Program-made: the position numbers and the translations under genes | Notes under the pieces: model-generated | Told to the model about the DNA's origin: nothing | Seen by the model: only the letters and a program-made list of their open reading frames with translations | Database searches by the model: none | Origin: Hemibagrus wyckioides | Taxonomy: Eukaryota > Chordata > Actinopteri > Siluriformes > Bagridae | Direction: 5' to 3' | Assembly (NCBI RefSeq): GCF_019097595.1 | Contig: NC_080729.1 | Span: 2,895,417 to 2,959,416, forward strand | Length of the DNA stretch: 64,000 nucleotides | Shown: piece after piece, positions 23,198 to 35,240 of the stretch | How the letters are laid out: every line of letters begins with the position of its first letter | Numbering within the stretch: the first letter of the stretch is position 1

Positions 23198-24169
23198 ACT
23201 GGAGACTCCTTCCATAAACACTACATAATCGTCTCCTGTCAGAAAAACCTGCCTTTATATTTCTAAGTTAGTTGAATCCAGGTTTATGTTTTGATGTTGT
23301 TTTTTCCTGAGCACTTTATCATGTTTACTCATTTCTTCCGGAGGCAAAAAACAACAAAAAGAAGATCTTTAAAGAAGAGAAGAAAGGTTTAAAGAGCAAA
23401 CCGGATGGAAGCGGAGTCGTTTCTAATCGTCTGGTTTATTAGCGAGTGTTGCTCACTTTCAGCAGGATCTTAAGAGCACGCAGAAACACGGTGAGGAATA
23501 AACCATCACAGAGGAGAGCAGCTGGACGGAGAGAAAAGAGATGAAGGGATGAGAGTGAGGGCTTGTATTACTGTCCTCCTGAGGACCTGCATGGACTCTC
23601 TGTACTGTATGGACCTGAATCCAACCCTGACCTTAACCTCAATAACAAAAATAATCCTTCACATGAGCTCCAAACTTCATCACTTCCTGTCTTTCTTCCT
23701 CTTTTCTTCCTCTCTGAGATTCTCGGGAACTTTTCCACATAAACACACACACAGTGTACACCCTCAGGAACGAACAGATCATATGCAGATTCTGGAAACA
23801 GACACAAATAAGACGAATTTTGTGCTTTTTATTCGGATAAATATGATTAAAATGTTTCTAAGATGAGACACGAAGCTCACGTGATAAAGACAGACCAGGT
23901 TTATTATCGTTAGCTGCGCATTTAAGATTCAAGCATACAATTACACTATATTGCCAAAAGTTTTGGGACACCCCTCCAGATCATTAAATTCAGGTGTTGT
24001 TTTTCAGGGGTTGGGCTCGGCCCCTTAGTTCCAGTGAAAGGAACTCTTAATGCTTCAGCTTCATACCAAGACATTTTGGACAATTTCATGCTCCTAACTT
24101 TGTGGGAAAAGTTTGGGGAGAACTTGACTGGCCTGCACAGAGTCCTGACCTCAACCCTTAACCATCTCA
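23153..24169. mobile_element. Composite repeat block, copy 2, with flanking 14-bp direct repeat
   Basis: The block starts with a (CT)n tract and continues with sequence nearly identical to 19974-20733. It ends in a Tc1-derived fragment cut at the same gacctcaacc position as copy 1. The bases atccatgtaaaaat occur immediately before it (23139-23152) and immediately after it (24170-24183). This looks like a target-site duplication made when the block inserted into a tandem repeat. The mobilising machinery is unknown. Because the flanking array is itself repetitive, unequal exchange is an alternative. Confidence 0.6.
23942..24157 (+). mobile_element. Tc1-derived element fragment, copy B
   Basis: This copy has the left terminus tacactatattgccaaaag and the same body as copies A and C. 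An internal deletion of about 85-90 bp joins ggttgggg-side sequence (tttgggga) to gaacttgactgg, removing most of the remaining transposase fragment. It lacks a right terminus. Confidence 0.85.
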
Positions 24170-24590
24170 ATCCATGTAAAAATGACCAGAATACACTCCA
24201 GCCAGTAGGAGGCAACAGGGTGGAGCAAGGCGCCATCATGAAATAGTCATGAAAACATGTTTGGGTTTTTTTGTTTTGTTTTTACTTTTTTTAAATTCCT
24301 GTCCATAGGTTTCTTCATCATCCACATGAATGGAGTACACACTCCAACCAGTAGGGGACGATGGTGTGGCCAAGGCAATGTTATGAAATGGTCATGGAAA
24401 GCATGCTTTATTTAAAAAAAACATTTTTAAATTCCTGTCCATACACAATGCTTTTAAAGATATCTCCATCCACATATAGATACTGGAACACCCTCCAGAC
24501 AGTAGGGGGCGACGGTGTGGAGCATGGCAGCGTCGTGAAATAGTCATAAAAACATATTTGGGTTTTTTTGTTTTGTTTGTGTTTTTTTTT
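24170..24590. repeat. Degenerate tandem repeat, ~130-180 bp unit
   Basis: Three imperfect units each carry cactccagccagtagg-like sequence, a cggtgtggagcatgg-like block and gtgaaatagtcat. T-rich tracts and aaattcctgtccatac follow in some units. Frames across this region are compositional. Confidence 0.7.
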
Positions 24591-24815
24591 GAGTTACGCA
24601 AAGAGTTTGGGTGACATTTCTACTGAAACATTACGAGATGCAACGCCCTCTCTAAACCAGAGCGAACCCTCACCCCACTTCCGGATCAAAGCTGCTTCCG
24701 GTTTCTACGTGAACGCTGACAACAGAGCGAAGTCTTGTTCTTTGGTGTTCATACCGAACCTTGTTATACTGCTGTCTTATTCTTCGACTATGATTTATGC
24801 GGTTAGTGTTTTCTT
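24591..24815. other. Unique sequence, nothing recognised
   Basis: Part of a 176-codon frame (24568-25098) lies here. It runs into the neighbouring SINE and shows no recognisable domain. Confidence 0.4.
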
Positions 24816-25130
24816 TGGGGGCAGCACAGTGGCTGAGTGGTTAGCACTGGTGCCCCACAGCAAGAAGCTCCTTGGGGAGGGGCCTTTCTGTGTGGAGTTG
24901 GCATGTTCTGTCCGGGTTTACTCCGGGTACTCCGGTTTCCTCCCACAGCCCAAACACATGTACTTTAGGTTGAGTGGTAATTCTAAATTGCCCATAGGAG
25001 TGAGTGTGTGTGGTTGCCTGTCTATATCTGATGAACAGACCGAGCGACTGACCTTTCACCCATTGTGTGCTGGGATAGGCTCCAGCAGATCCCTGTGACC
25101 CTAATTAGGAATAAAGCAGGTATAGACAAT
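24816..25130 (+). mobile_element. Teleost SINE-type element ending in GATA repeats
   Basis: The head gggggcagcacagtggctga and gtggttagcac resemble a tRNA-like A-box region. The body has ggagttggcatgttctgtcc, ggtttcctcccacag, taaattgccc and gggataggctccagc. The tail agacaatggatagatag leads into a GATA array. The usual B-box stretch is shortened, so this copy may have lost internal promoter function. It is a very common fish family by pattern. Confidence 0.85.
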
Positions 25131-25270
<140 letters not shown>

Positions 25271-26577
25271 ATTATGCTGAAAAATGCTGGAATATTCCAT
25301 GAAGAGGTTTTGAATCTATGTCTGTTGAAGGCTTCTGGGAATTACGAGTAGCACATCTGCCCCATTCAGCACTCCTGTCAATTATTTCAGCTGCAAATTA
25401 AAGGTAAAGTCCTACAGGCTGCTGTACAGAGTAACTCTGAACACGATGCTACCACCAGCATGCTTCACCAAATCACTCGTAGCTAATTAATTCTGGGAAT
25501 AATTTCCTCTCCTGTTTCTCCGAGGCGGCCATATTGTGCCACTTTCGTCTTGTTGACATCAGTTAAACTTCCTTTAACGTTAAGTTTGGAGTAAATCAGT
25601 TTCAGGGACACATGTTAAACCTGTAGCTAAGTGGAAACCAGAATACAGAAAAGTTGTAGAGAAGTGCTGGAGAGCTGGATAAGATCAGACCAGCCTGAAA
25701 AATGGACCACAGAAGAATCTCCTTAATATGTAAGTTTGAGGATTCTGGGCTTTACGAATCTCAGGTCTGTCTCAGTTTGATGAATTCAACTGCGGAATAC
25801 AGGAAGGCAGAGCCGGCGGCATAAATCACATCAGATGAATAAATGAGAGCGACATCCCAGCTGCGGATCAGTCGTCGATGGAGTTTTAGCCTTTCTGAAT
25901 AATGACAGGAAGAGCACGTTGTCTCATCTGACCCATTTCCTCGTCTTCCGGCTCATCGAGTTATGAAGCGATGTCGCAGCTGAGACGTACCTGCGGCTGG
26001 ACCGACGATCCCGAATGTCTCGCTGAGAGGAGATGGGCCGGATTAGGACGGGATACGAGGACAAATGATGAGATGCTCCTGACTCTCATCACGCTCGGGT
26101 TATTGCTCTCATCATGTGATCAGGAGATGGGTATTTATTTCTCTGGGGTTTCTTTAACACTGTTGGGTTCAGTGTTTCTGTATTCATGTGTGTGTGTGTG
26201 TGTGTTGTCACTCAGTTCATCCAGGAAAACATTTTATTCTGTGATTAATAGACAATTATGAGATTTAATCAGAAAAACAAAGCAAAAAGTGTTCACTTTT
26301 TATTCAAAACCTTCACATAAATAGCTGATCTGTTTCTACTGTATTATATATATATATATTTTATCCCAGTTTATCCCCAAATTCTCTTCAGACTTTTATT
26401 TCTTACTTGCATAAACATTTACTTTTCCTTTCATTCTCATATATATTTTTTTATATTATAATTATTTTTACTCTTACTGTAGTCGTATAATACTCTTTAG
26501 GGTAATGAAACTGATTTGAGTGATGAGATGCTAAAAATTGGGACAAAAAATACGTTAAAAACTTATAAAATGAAAAA
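25271..26577. other. Mostly unique sequence
   Basis: A short (TG)n lies at about 26189-26205 and a short (TA)n near 26344-26360. A 96-codon frame at 25971-26261 has hydrophobic stretches but no domain I recognise and no supporting splice or promoter signal. Confidence 0.4.
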
Positions 26578-27000
26578 AAAAGACAAATCAAAAGGTATTT
26601 TTCACAGTTATATAAATTTTAAAACTTTTTATTTTATTTTAAGACTATTATATATTTTAACCAATTTAGAATCCTGGTATTTATTTATTTATTTATCAGC
26701 AAATTAAGTTATTTATTTATTTATTTATTTATTTTCTTGATCCATTCCGACTGTCCTGTCTAACAGGCTTTTTAAAAAAAAAAAACTATGAAATAAATTA
26801 ATATTATTATTGAATAATATTAAATGAATAATATATTATAATAAAAAAAAAAATCATATAATTTAATTAAAAAATAATATTATTTAAAATAAATAAATTA
26901 GCCAGCTACCAAGAACTATAATATTTTATCTGATTAATCTGATAAAGTCGGACATCACTGTATAACTCCAAGGTCTCGATATTCAGAAGCTAATAATAGC
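26578..27000. repeat. Dispersed repeat with (TTTA)n, copy 2
   Basis: It shares tttagaatcctggtattt, ccgactgtcctgtctaacag and atctgattaatctgataaag with 22138-22585 in the same order and orientation. It differs by a shorter tetranucleotide tract and by AT-rich insertions. Confidence 0.78.
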
Positions 27001-27118
27001 GACTCATAACTTTATCATGAATTTATCGAGTTAAGATTTCGGAGTGTTTGTTCTTCTCCTTTCATACCGTCTGCTATTTACATCACTGTACTCAAACAAG
27101 CCGACTGCTTAGGGCTCT

Positions 27119-27129
27119 TAATCTCTCTC

Positions 27130-27222
<93 letters not shown>

Positions 27223-27234
27223 AGAGAGAGAGAT
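27119..27234. repeat. (CT)n-(TA)n-(GA)n compound microsatellite
   Basis: About 20 CT units, then gcatg, about 27 TA units, then agagagagagag. The CT and GA ends are complementary, so the whole tract could fold back on itself. Confidence 0.96.
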
Positions 27235-27791
27235 ATTATGCTCTGAACCCAAAGGACCGTGTCTTACCTTCACACAATTTCTAACCTCAATCTTTTGTGA
27301 TTTCTCCAGCAGAACTGTACAAAACTCCAGCAGGGTTTAATACACTATAACATCCTCATAACAACAGTATTATACACTACACTACACACACACACACACA
27401 CACATGATGAATGACAGAGAGCTGTTCTTGATGTACTGTAATATAAAATATAGAGCCAGTGAATGATTGTGATTACTGACATGTAAAGCTCTAGAGGATC
27501 AAGAGATAAAGACAGAAAGCAGGAAAGAGAATGAAGGGATTTCTATCCCACTATCGATCCCATCTTCTCTCTTTCTCTCCCTTAACATCTGTCGTTACGT
27601 CCACTCCCAAAGCTTTCACATCTCAAATGAAAACCTTTCTCTCATGTCATCACCGAACTGATTATTATCAATAATCAGAATAAATGACATCACAACTAAT
27701 AACAGTCTTCTAACGCATTGCATTATAACCTCATCCTCATTTGGGTGGCAAATAATAATAAGATAAGCAATAAGAAGTAATAAGATAAACA
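27235..27791. other. Unique sequence with a short (CA)n
   Basis: (CA)n lies at about 27382-27403. Nothing else is recognised. Confidence 0.4.
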
Positions 27792-27873
27792 AGATACAAG
27801 ATAGAACTTTATTAATCCCGAAGGAAATTTTGCCAGAGACTGCTTCAGATTACAAGAGAAATAAATACAAATA

Positions 27874-27920
<47 letters not shown>
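27792..27920. mobile_element. Possible LINE/SINE 3'-end fragment plus (TA)n
   Basis: The bases gaactttattaatcccgaag followed by gaaattttgcc resemble the 3' end motif of abundant fish retroposons. An at tract follows at 27878-27916. Family and boundaries are uncertain. Confidence 0.4.
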
Positions 27921-28262
27921 CAATTTAAATTAAATATAAATGAAAAATAAGTGAAATATTCTGTATATACAAAAATGTATTCCAAACTTTTAATTAAAAT
28001 ATAAATAAAAAATTATGAAATAATCTATATAAAGAAATGTAATAAAATGTGCCAAAAATTTAAATGAAATATAAATGAAAGATAATAAAATGTTCTATCT
28101 GTACAAAATGTATTCAAAAGTACATAAAGAGTGCCAGGGAACTAAGAACAAATTGCACATGACAGTTGTAACAAACGGGGACGGACACTGCCGATGACGG
28201 GAATTGAACCCGGATCTCCGCCATAAGCTCGATCACCCACAGTAGCAGATCAGACCCAAACA
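27921..28262 (-). repeat. AT-rich repeats and a tRNA-like SINE remnant
   Basis: At 27921-28130 a degenerate unit (aaatataaatgaaaaataa-like) repeats about three times. At about 28190-28255 the minus strand reads gatccgggttcaattcccgt, a B-box-like T-arm sequence, but no cloverleaf could be completed. It is more likely a SINE or tRNA-pseudogene remnant than a functional tRNA. Confidence 0.4.
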
Positions 28263-28796
28263 TACATTATATTGCCAAAGATTTTTCCCCTCCAAATCAT
28301 TGAGTTCAGGTGTTGTTTTTCAGGGGTTGGGCTCGGCCCCTTAGTTCCAGTGAAAGGAACTCTTAATGCTTCAGCTTCATACCAAGACATTTTGGACAAT
28401 TTCATGCTCCCAACTTTGTGGGAACAGTTTGGGGATGACCCTTTCCTGTTCCAACATGACTGCACACCAGTGACCAAAGCAAGGTCCATAAAGACATGGA
28501 TGAGTGAGTTTGGTGTGGAGGAACTTGACTGGCCTGCACAGAGTCCTGACCTCAACCCCATAGAACACCTTTGGGATGAATTAGAGTGGAGACTGTGAGC
28601 CAGGCCTTCTCATCCAACATCAGTGCCTGACCTCACAAATGCACTTATAGAGAGGAATGGTCAAAAATTCCCATAAACACACTCCTAAACCTTGTGGAAA
28701 GCCTTCCCAGAAGAGTTGAAGCTGTTATAGCTGTAAAGGGGCGGGACAACTCCATATTACATTCATGTGCATTTAAACTTTTGGCAATACAGTGTA
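28263..28796 (+). mobile_element. Non-autonomous Tc1-derived element, copy C (both ends present)
   Basis: The left terminus tacattatattgccaaag and right terminus cttttggcaatacagtgta form imperfect inverted repeats bounded by TA, as expected for Tc1/mariner insertion. The 534-bp body carries the C-terminal part of a Tc1 transposase but not the N-terminal DNA-binding domain. This is the most complete of four family members in the window (20734, 23942, 28263 and 35361). Confidence 0.92.
28350..28598 (+). pseudogene. Tc1-family transposase C-terminal fragment
   Basis: The frame ends with FLFQHDCTPVTKARSIKTWM, then DWPAQSPDLNPIEHLWDELE. This is the hallmark region of Tc1 transposases around the second and third catalytic acids: the D of 'QHD' and the E within 'NPIEHLWDELE'. 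A stop codon follows at about 28597. Further downstream, out of frame, VESLPRRVEAVIAVKG matches the normal end of the protein. The first catalytic Asp region and the DNA-binding domain are missing, so it cannot be active. Confidence 0.88.
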
Positions 28797-30822
28797 TACA
28801 TCTACTAGCATTTCTTATTGGAATAAACAAAAAAGTATTAATGGATGAATTATTACACCACCAAGAGTCGAAGCTGCTAAGCAAACCTCTAACTTCTTCC
28901 TCGGCTCATCCTCAAACTCAACGAAAAACTCAAACTCAACCTAAAGATATTATTCTCTTAATGCGTGTTTTGTTTTGTATGTATTTCATACCGGAGCTAT
29001 ACATCTTCTAATCACAGGACACTTCCCAGTAGCTTCTCCTTTTTCTTAGCCCTCATCTAATTTGCGTCTGTTTAACCGAGTAATGGAGGACATTATTCCA
29101 AATATTTGCTCATGTCAGGTTCATCCCCTCCGTGTCCTCTGTGCTAAGCGCTCCCAGTGCTGCCTGGCGAAGTCAGCCGTTTTTTGTTTTTTTTTTCAGG
29201 CTGCTCCATTGTGCTTAGCAAGCTTTTCTCGAAACGTATGACACGATTAATATGATTGGCTGAGACGCGGCTAATTAATCATCATATCCTCCTATTTATA
29301 TCCCGCTCCCTGTATACAGTCTGCATGAAAACGATGTCCTTGTAACGGCCGGCCTCTTCCCGGTTAAAGCTCGTCTCACTTTAAAATAAAAAAACCAGCC
29401 GGGTTTATTTAACTCTTTAAATATTGATTTTTTTTCCCTCCATGCAGGATTAAACTGGACTCAAATGAACACTGCAGGAGTAAATTCAACACAATCGACC
29501 AGAACCAACAGAGGTCCGGTGGCAAACATGGCCCCCTTCCATCACGTCCTTTATCTACGGCTATAACGAGTGACCAAAAAGAAAGAAAAGAGAGAGGATT
29601 CTGGGATTGAAAGTCAATGTTGTGAATGTCCTCTGCTCCCTTCGGCCTCGTCTTGACCCCTCCCCCTCCCCCACACACACTTCTCTCTATACTTCAATCA
29701 CGTCGCAGCCCTCAGGGTCACACCCGAAGGGGTTGACGTTTTAAAAACGTTATTTCAGCAGTATTACCCCAGCGGCCGTACTTACATTGCTAAACATTGC
29801 CAAGGTTAATAGGATATGATGTGGGGGGCAGGAGGAAGTCGGGCCAAGGTGCATTATTGTCCCATAAATCTGCAGAGGAAGCCGCTGGATCCCAGAGCTG
29901 TAGAAATCTGCTCTCATCAGTCCAATCCATTCTGAGCGCAATGCTCGTGGCAGGATGTTCGTGACAGACGCTTGCTTTACGGCGATTTTTATAATACACC
30001 AGTTACTCAGGGAGATGAAGGCGTTCAATGTTTTACTCAAACATCATTAAAGGAGCATCTGCTTCCAATCATACCGGCATCCTGCACCGCGCTGGCACTT
30101 CATTCCTCGCAGGATCCGTACGGCTAATAAAGTGGCGAATCGCGTCCGCCCGAGCTCAGAGCTCAATGTGGAGAGAGTCGTAACTTTCTAAACCGTTATC
30201 GTGTATGCCCTCGGAGGAGAGGAGGGTGACAAAAAGATGCAAATCGTACCACAAGGATGTGGAGGTTGTTTTTTTTTTCCTGATATGTACCGAGGAAATG
30301 ACAACATGCACACGGTGAATCGAATTAGAGGCAGAGGAGAAACAACAGTTGCAAAAACCTTGAGTTTTAACAAGTACATCTGGGAGAAATGCTAAGGATG
30401 ATAAACAACCTGTTGTTTGGCTGCGTTCGAAATCATAAATTTGGGCTTTCAGGGTGAGGAATTAAACACCACTGTTTAAGATGTGAGAAAACCAAGAACA
30501 CCTCTTTTATCAGTTCGGTTTGTCAAACCGATTTTCTTCATACTTGGAATCACCAAGCACATTCTTACATTTGGTGACACAAATAAAACAAAACTGCAGT
30601 GTCACTGACATACACTAGCTCTTCCTTCTTTTATAGGGCGCCAATACTTTTTTGCTGCTTGTTTCTTTCGCATAATGTTTGCTAAGTGCATACAACTGAA
30701 ATAAATGAATCAAAATAAATAACATTAAACCTGCAGGAAGTTAATATGGACAATAAATCGGATTAAAGCATACGTTTTTCTAGCTGGATTTTAAGATCAT
30801 CGACATTACTTGGTACGAACGA
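28797..30822. other. Unique sequence, candidate conserved blocks
   Basis: About 2 kb lacks repeats apart from poly-T runs near 29181-29198 and 30269-30280. The stretches 29040-29340 and 30050-30180 are of mixed composition with motifs such as ctaattaatcatcatatcc. They look more constrained than their surroundings, but this cannot be shown from one sequence. Frames of 63-105 codons have no recognised domain. Confidence 0.35.
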
Positions 30823-30992
30823 GTTACCAAGCTGCCAATGTTGGGCCCTTGAGCAAGGCCCTTAACCCACCCTGTTCCAGGGGCACTGCTTCATGGCTGA
30901 CCCTGCGCTCTGATCCCAACCCCCAAGGATGGGATATGCAAATAAAGAATATCACTGTGCTGTAATGTATATGTGACAAATAAAGACAACTT
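30823..30992 (+). mobile_element. 5'-truncated tRNA-derived SINE
   Basis: The sequence gccaatgttgggcccttgag through gggatatgcaaataaag and ctgtgctgtaatgtatatgtg matches the complement of the SINE at 12228-12475. The tRNA-like head is missing, so this is a truncated copy. Confidence 0.82.
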
Positions 30993-31420
30993 AACTTACG
31001 GTTAAGTCCGGTTCGATCGCCCACTGTTGCTAGGCAACTAGGAAATCTCCATGGGAGAGATCTGAACGTAAGCTAGCTAATGGAAACTTAGCTAGCAAGC
31101 AAGAAACAAGACAAGTCTGTCAAGAATATACAAGATTTCCCCCAGAGGTGGTGCTAAATTATTAATAAAAGTGTCCCACTGCTCTAACGCCTCTATAATT
31201 CCACTTAGCACTGCTCACTTTGGAGCGGAGATATCAGCGAGAAGGCTTACGCTCGTCGTCTTAAAGAAGCGAAATACACACTTCCAGGCTGCGAAGAAAG
31301 AAAGCGCTGAACTGGCCGGACTCCAGCGACTTGGCTGGCGTTAGGAGGATTAGGATTAGCGGCGTGCCATCTGGGCCGTAAACGTCTGCGCTGGTTAATT
31401 GCCCTGATTGAGTGTATAAG
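30993..31420. other. Unique sequence, nothing recognised
   Basis: Repeated short gctagc and ctagct motifs occur but no defined element. Confidence 0.4.
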
Positions 31421-31515
31421 TGAAAGTGAGAGAGATAAGAGAGTGAGAAAGGGTGAGAGAATGTGTGTGAGAGAGGGAGAGAGAGAGAAAAAGAGAGAGA
31501 GAGAGAGAGAGAAGA
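31421..31515. repeat. GA-rich simple repeat
   Basis: A purine-only tract is dominated by gagaga with short gtgtgt interruptions. The 63-codon Ser/Leu-rich frame on the other strand is compositional. Confidence 0.93.
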
Positions 31516-31655
31516 GCAGGTCTGTGTTTACACTTGGACGATTGGGATGTGTTCGCTCTGATGAAGAGTGATAAATGTGACATCACTCTGTCTAAAGATC
31601 ATTAAATGTCAGGTCCTGCAGCGGCAGCAAAATGCGCTGGCAGAAAGTCAATTGT

Positions 31656-31682
31656 TTGTGTGTGTGTGTGTGTGTGTGTTTG
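31656..31682. repeat. (TG)n microsatellite
   Basis: About 12 TG units. Confidence 0.94.
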
Positions 31683-33479
31683 CAAAAGACATCAGCACAG
31701 CCTGAGGCGAGACGTCATGTGTCACCACCATATGTCACTCTAAATGGCTGATCATAAAGGTTTGACCGTTTATTAGAAGCTACATTGGGTTTTTATTTAA
31801 ATGCATGCTCCGGAGAGTGCACTCTATAGGCGCCCTATGTAGGGCACAGGGAAAGTCATAGTGTATTAGACTGAAAAGGGGGCTGCTATTAAACATGGGA
31901 ATAATGAGTTCTCCAAGAAAACATAAGAAAAAAGAAAAAACTCACACAACTCCGGAATTCGGGATGAACCCTGAGTTCAGAAAGTGACATCAAATCAGCA
32001 TTACCTGCTCAGAGCAATGGGCAGAATACAACTAGTTAGCTAGCTAGAGCCTAGACTTTGTAGCACAAACAAAAATAAAAAAGAATCATCATTTCGAGCT
32101 CCGACTTCCTTCCTCCTTCCAGGTCAAACGCAGCATCCTTGACACTCTCCAGAGGCTCCGCCCCTTCCGTAATTTTCCCACTCTTTGTGTTTTGCTTCCT
32201 GTCAACGTTCTGTAAAGGAATGCTAACAACCGTGCGGGTTATTTTTACACCCACCCCCTGACCTTTATGGCGGTGTATATGATTAATCTGCTAATGAGTC
32301 TAAGCTACAAGGCTAGCAAGATTACAGCTAAATTACAGCTTAGCTCAGAAATCTTTGATTCTAGCTCATTATTCAGGATGTCTGTTATCAACCCCGGCGT
32401 TACGCGAGCGCTTCACGCCCCCAGTGGCATACATAATGCCCCATTAACATGCAGATAATACAGTAATTGAGAGTTTCATTCAGAGAGGCGAAAAAAAAAA
32501 TTGAGACGCAGGTAACAGCCTAGCGCTAAATAGCAGCGAGGTCAGGTTAAGAAAATCGTCTCTTAATTACGGTGTTTAGCGAGGCGTGCAGCACGCCGTG
32601 AATAACTACTACTGTATTTTAAACACTTCCTCTGAGGATCCTAATCAGCAGCGAGAATGGATCGCTGACGAGCGAATGCGGTTCTGAAAGTCTCCAGAGA
32701 AACCGCGAGATCTGTCAATCACAGCAGAAAAAAATCTGAGGCGTGTAGCGTGGAAGTCGATAGCAGGAGTTATTAGAAGACGATTAGCAGCTTGGACGTG
32801 AAAGCTTGACAGAAACATGAGTGGAAAAAAATAATGAAGCTAATTATAGGCAAAAAACAAGAGATTCAGATGGAAACACCTGCTTTCTTCTTTCTCGTGA
32901 TAGGTGTTTGAAAGAAAAAAAGAGACGCAGATGAGGAAAGTTTTGCTTACGGCTGCTTTAAGGTCAGTGGATGAGTTGTGTGAAAATATAGGAAGATCGC
33001 TAAACATTAGATCCTGTCGATACTTCCGAGGAGAGAAAAGCATGCTAAGCGAGCATGTTGACATACGAGCACGATCGCTAGCCTGGTCCGCGTCCGACAT
33101 CGATTTCTGTCGGTTATTCCGAGAGTTCCAGTCCTGCTCCCTGTGAGTCTTTAAAGTGAAAGAAAAGAGGGGCAGTTAGCAATAACTCCTGGAGGACATT
33201 ACCTGACTGAGTCCGGCCAATAAGACCTCAATCTGTTTGGCTCTCTCGGGATGGACTTGCTATTGATAGCTTGCGCGAGAGCTGCCCTTCAGCCCGAGGC
33301 GCTCCAAAGCATGGATAAAGACAGCATTTATTCTCCACCACGAGAGTCTTAAGCATCTGTGAAGCATGCCAAAAGTGCTGGGATTGACTCTGTACATCAA
33401 CTTGAAATTTCTCTTCGCACTTAAAGCAGAACCTTGGCCCAGAAATGCTAACGTGACGCTCATGAGAATGATGGCTGGT
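31683..33479. other. Unique sequence, nothing recognised
   Basis: No repeats or coding homology are recognised. Overlapping frames on both strands at 32840-33146 and 33228-33485 have no domain. Confidence 0.4.
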
Positions 33480-34860
33480 AAGCACAGGGATCAGCTAGCG
33501 TTTATTAGCATTTTATTAGCATGACTGACTGATCCGGATCTGATTATCCGGCTCGGTTTATCTATGCTAGGTGTCTGACCGGATGACCTGCTCAGACACC
33601 ATCAGATATTCAAATGTATTTCGGTCAGAAATGCTAAGCATGCTGTATTTAATGCTAATATCACTTTCGTGTGCTAACGTGTTGTGGCCTAGCAAACAGG
33701 GTCTGCTTGGATTATTTATGCTAAGCATTCACACACAAGTTAAATCACAGTAAAATTAGCATTTGGTTAATTATCTATTTTCATGCTGACTGAAATATTA
33801 ACATGCATATTTAACGACACTTAGCTTGCAGTTAGCAACAGTTAACTTGATGCTTTATACTCTTTTTACACACTCAATTTTTTTATTTAAATATTTTATC
33901 TGAATTCCAGGCTGCATGACTAAGCAGTATTTCAATTTTTTCAGCTTTTATTAGCAATGTTATTGTTTTAAAATAACAACTGACTGAAAGCCATTGGTTA
34001 GCTTGAACCGTTGAAATCAAAATAGCATCTGAAAGATATTTAATCCTAAAATAAAGCTAACTGCTGCTAGTCAAACAGACTATTTAGATATAATTTCATT
34101 CAGTCATCTTTGCTAACATAAATATGCTTTTCTCATTTAGCTGTTTACCTCAGAATGCTAATCTTCGTCAAGTGTACTTATAGTTTACACTGAAATCAAT
34201 GTAATTGTAGCTTAGCTGACTGTGCTGTCTTGCGTCTGATAGCGATACTAGTGTTTGTACTGAGCTGTATCTGAATATCCTGCTCAGATTTTCAATGCTA
34301 AGTGAATTTCCTAGCATGAGCTACGAGAGGAATATTAGGATATTATAATCCTGCCCAGAAACATATATATTCTGTATTCTGATGATGTTTTAACTTCTCC
34401 GGTTAGCTTGAAATATTTCTGGATGAAGTACCGGTTTAATTCTAGGCTAGCAGCTAGCTGATTAGCATTAATAGGTCTATTAGCATTTTATCTTCAGTAA
34501 CCTTGAACTTTTGATCATTTTTCATGCTAATTTTGCTTCCAGGAGACAGCGTTCAGTATGCTAACACTAATGTGTGTATGATGTCTATGTTGCAGGCTGG
34601 ATTCATTCCAAAATGCTAACAGACGATCATGTTATTAAGCTAACTGCTGTATTTAAAGTAAACAGTAAACAAATTAGAGGTAAACTTGGCTAGCATTTTT
34701 AGATGATGACTGACAAGAATATAATTTTATTAGAAATGTAAACATCTCTCAGCTCAAGCTAATTAAACCTGAGTTCATTCTCGCACCTGTTCACACACCA
34801 CCAGTTATCTTAAACTAATCATAGCAAACATAGCAGTATTTTGGGTGAAGTGTATGATTG
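33480..34860. other. Unique sequence enriched in TTAGC/GCTAA words
   Basis: The pentamers ttagc and gctaa and the hexamer gctagc recur at short irregular intervals, for example attagcattttattagcat near 33500 and aatgctaagcatgc near 33630. No fixed period is visible. It may be a very old tandem repeat, or a motif-rich regulatory stretch. Confidence 0.4.
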
Positions 34861-34879
34861 AAACCTGGTCTGTTATCCG

Positions 34880-35240
34880 GCTCATATAGCAGTATTAGCA
34901 TATGCACCCCATTCTGCCACAAGGTCACGTCCTCACAGGCTTTTTCATACCGCTGCCATGCTGATGACACTCACCTCATGCTCTTGTTTCCCGCCTCATC
35001 ATCCTGGCGTGTCTGTCAGGCATCTCGTCATGGATGGCAGCTCATCATCTGAAACCGAAACCCCAGCAAGACCGAGCTGCTGTTCCGTATCCCGTATCTC
35101 CCCGGAGATGCATCCTCATGTCACGGGCTTGTCAACTCTCTGGAGAACTCTGGATTCACGCCAACCGACAACACACGCAACCTCCCTGTGGTTCAGGACA
35201 ACAAGATTTCTGGAGAATTTCTGCTCGTATTATCAGGCGG
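34880..35240 (+). pseudogene. L2-like LINE reverse-transcriptase fragment
   Basis: Read with frameshifts and stops, the plus strand gives SYRCHADDTHLMLLFP, which contains the ADD catalytic core of reverse transcriptase. Then come NPSKTELLF and TPTDNTRNL, which match the thumb-side motifs usual in fish L2-clade elements (a 'pSKTELL' motif, then 'tARNLGV'). The remnant is short and disrupted, with no endonuclease or 3' end detectable. The clade call is from motif wording only. Confidence 0.7.

Noticed and set aside
24568..25098. 176-codon frame
   Set aside because: Half of it is the translated SINE at 24816-25130. No domain.
28190..28255. Possible functional tRNA gene on the minus strand
   Set aside because: A B-box-like T arm is present, but I could not complete an acceptor stem and anticodon arm. 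It fits a SINE or tRNA-derived remnant better.
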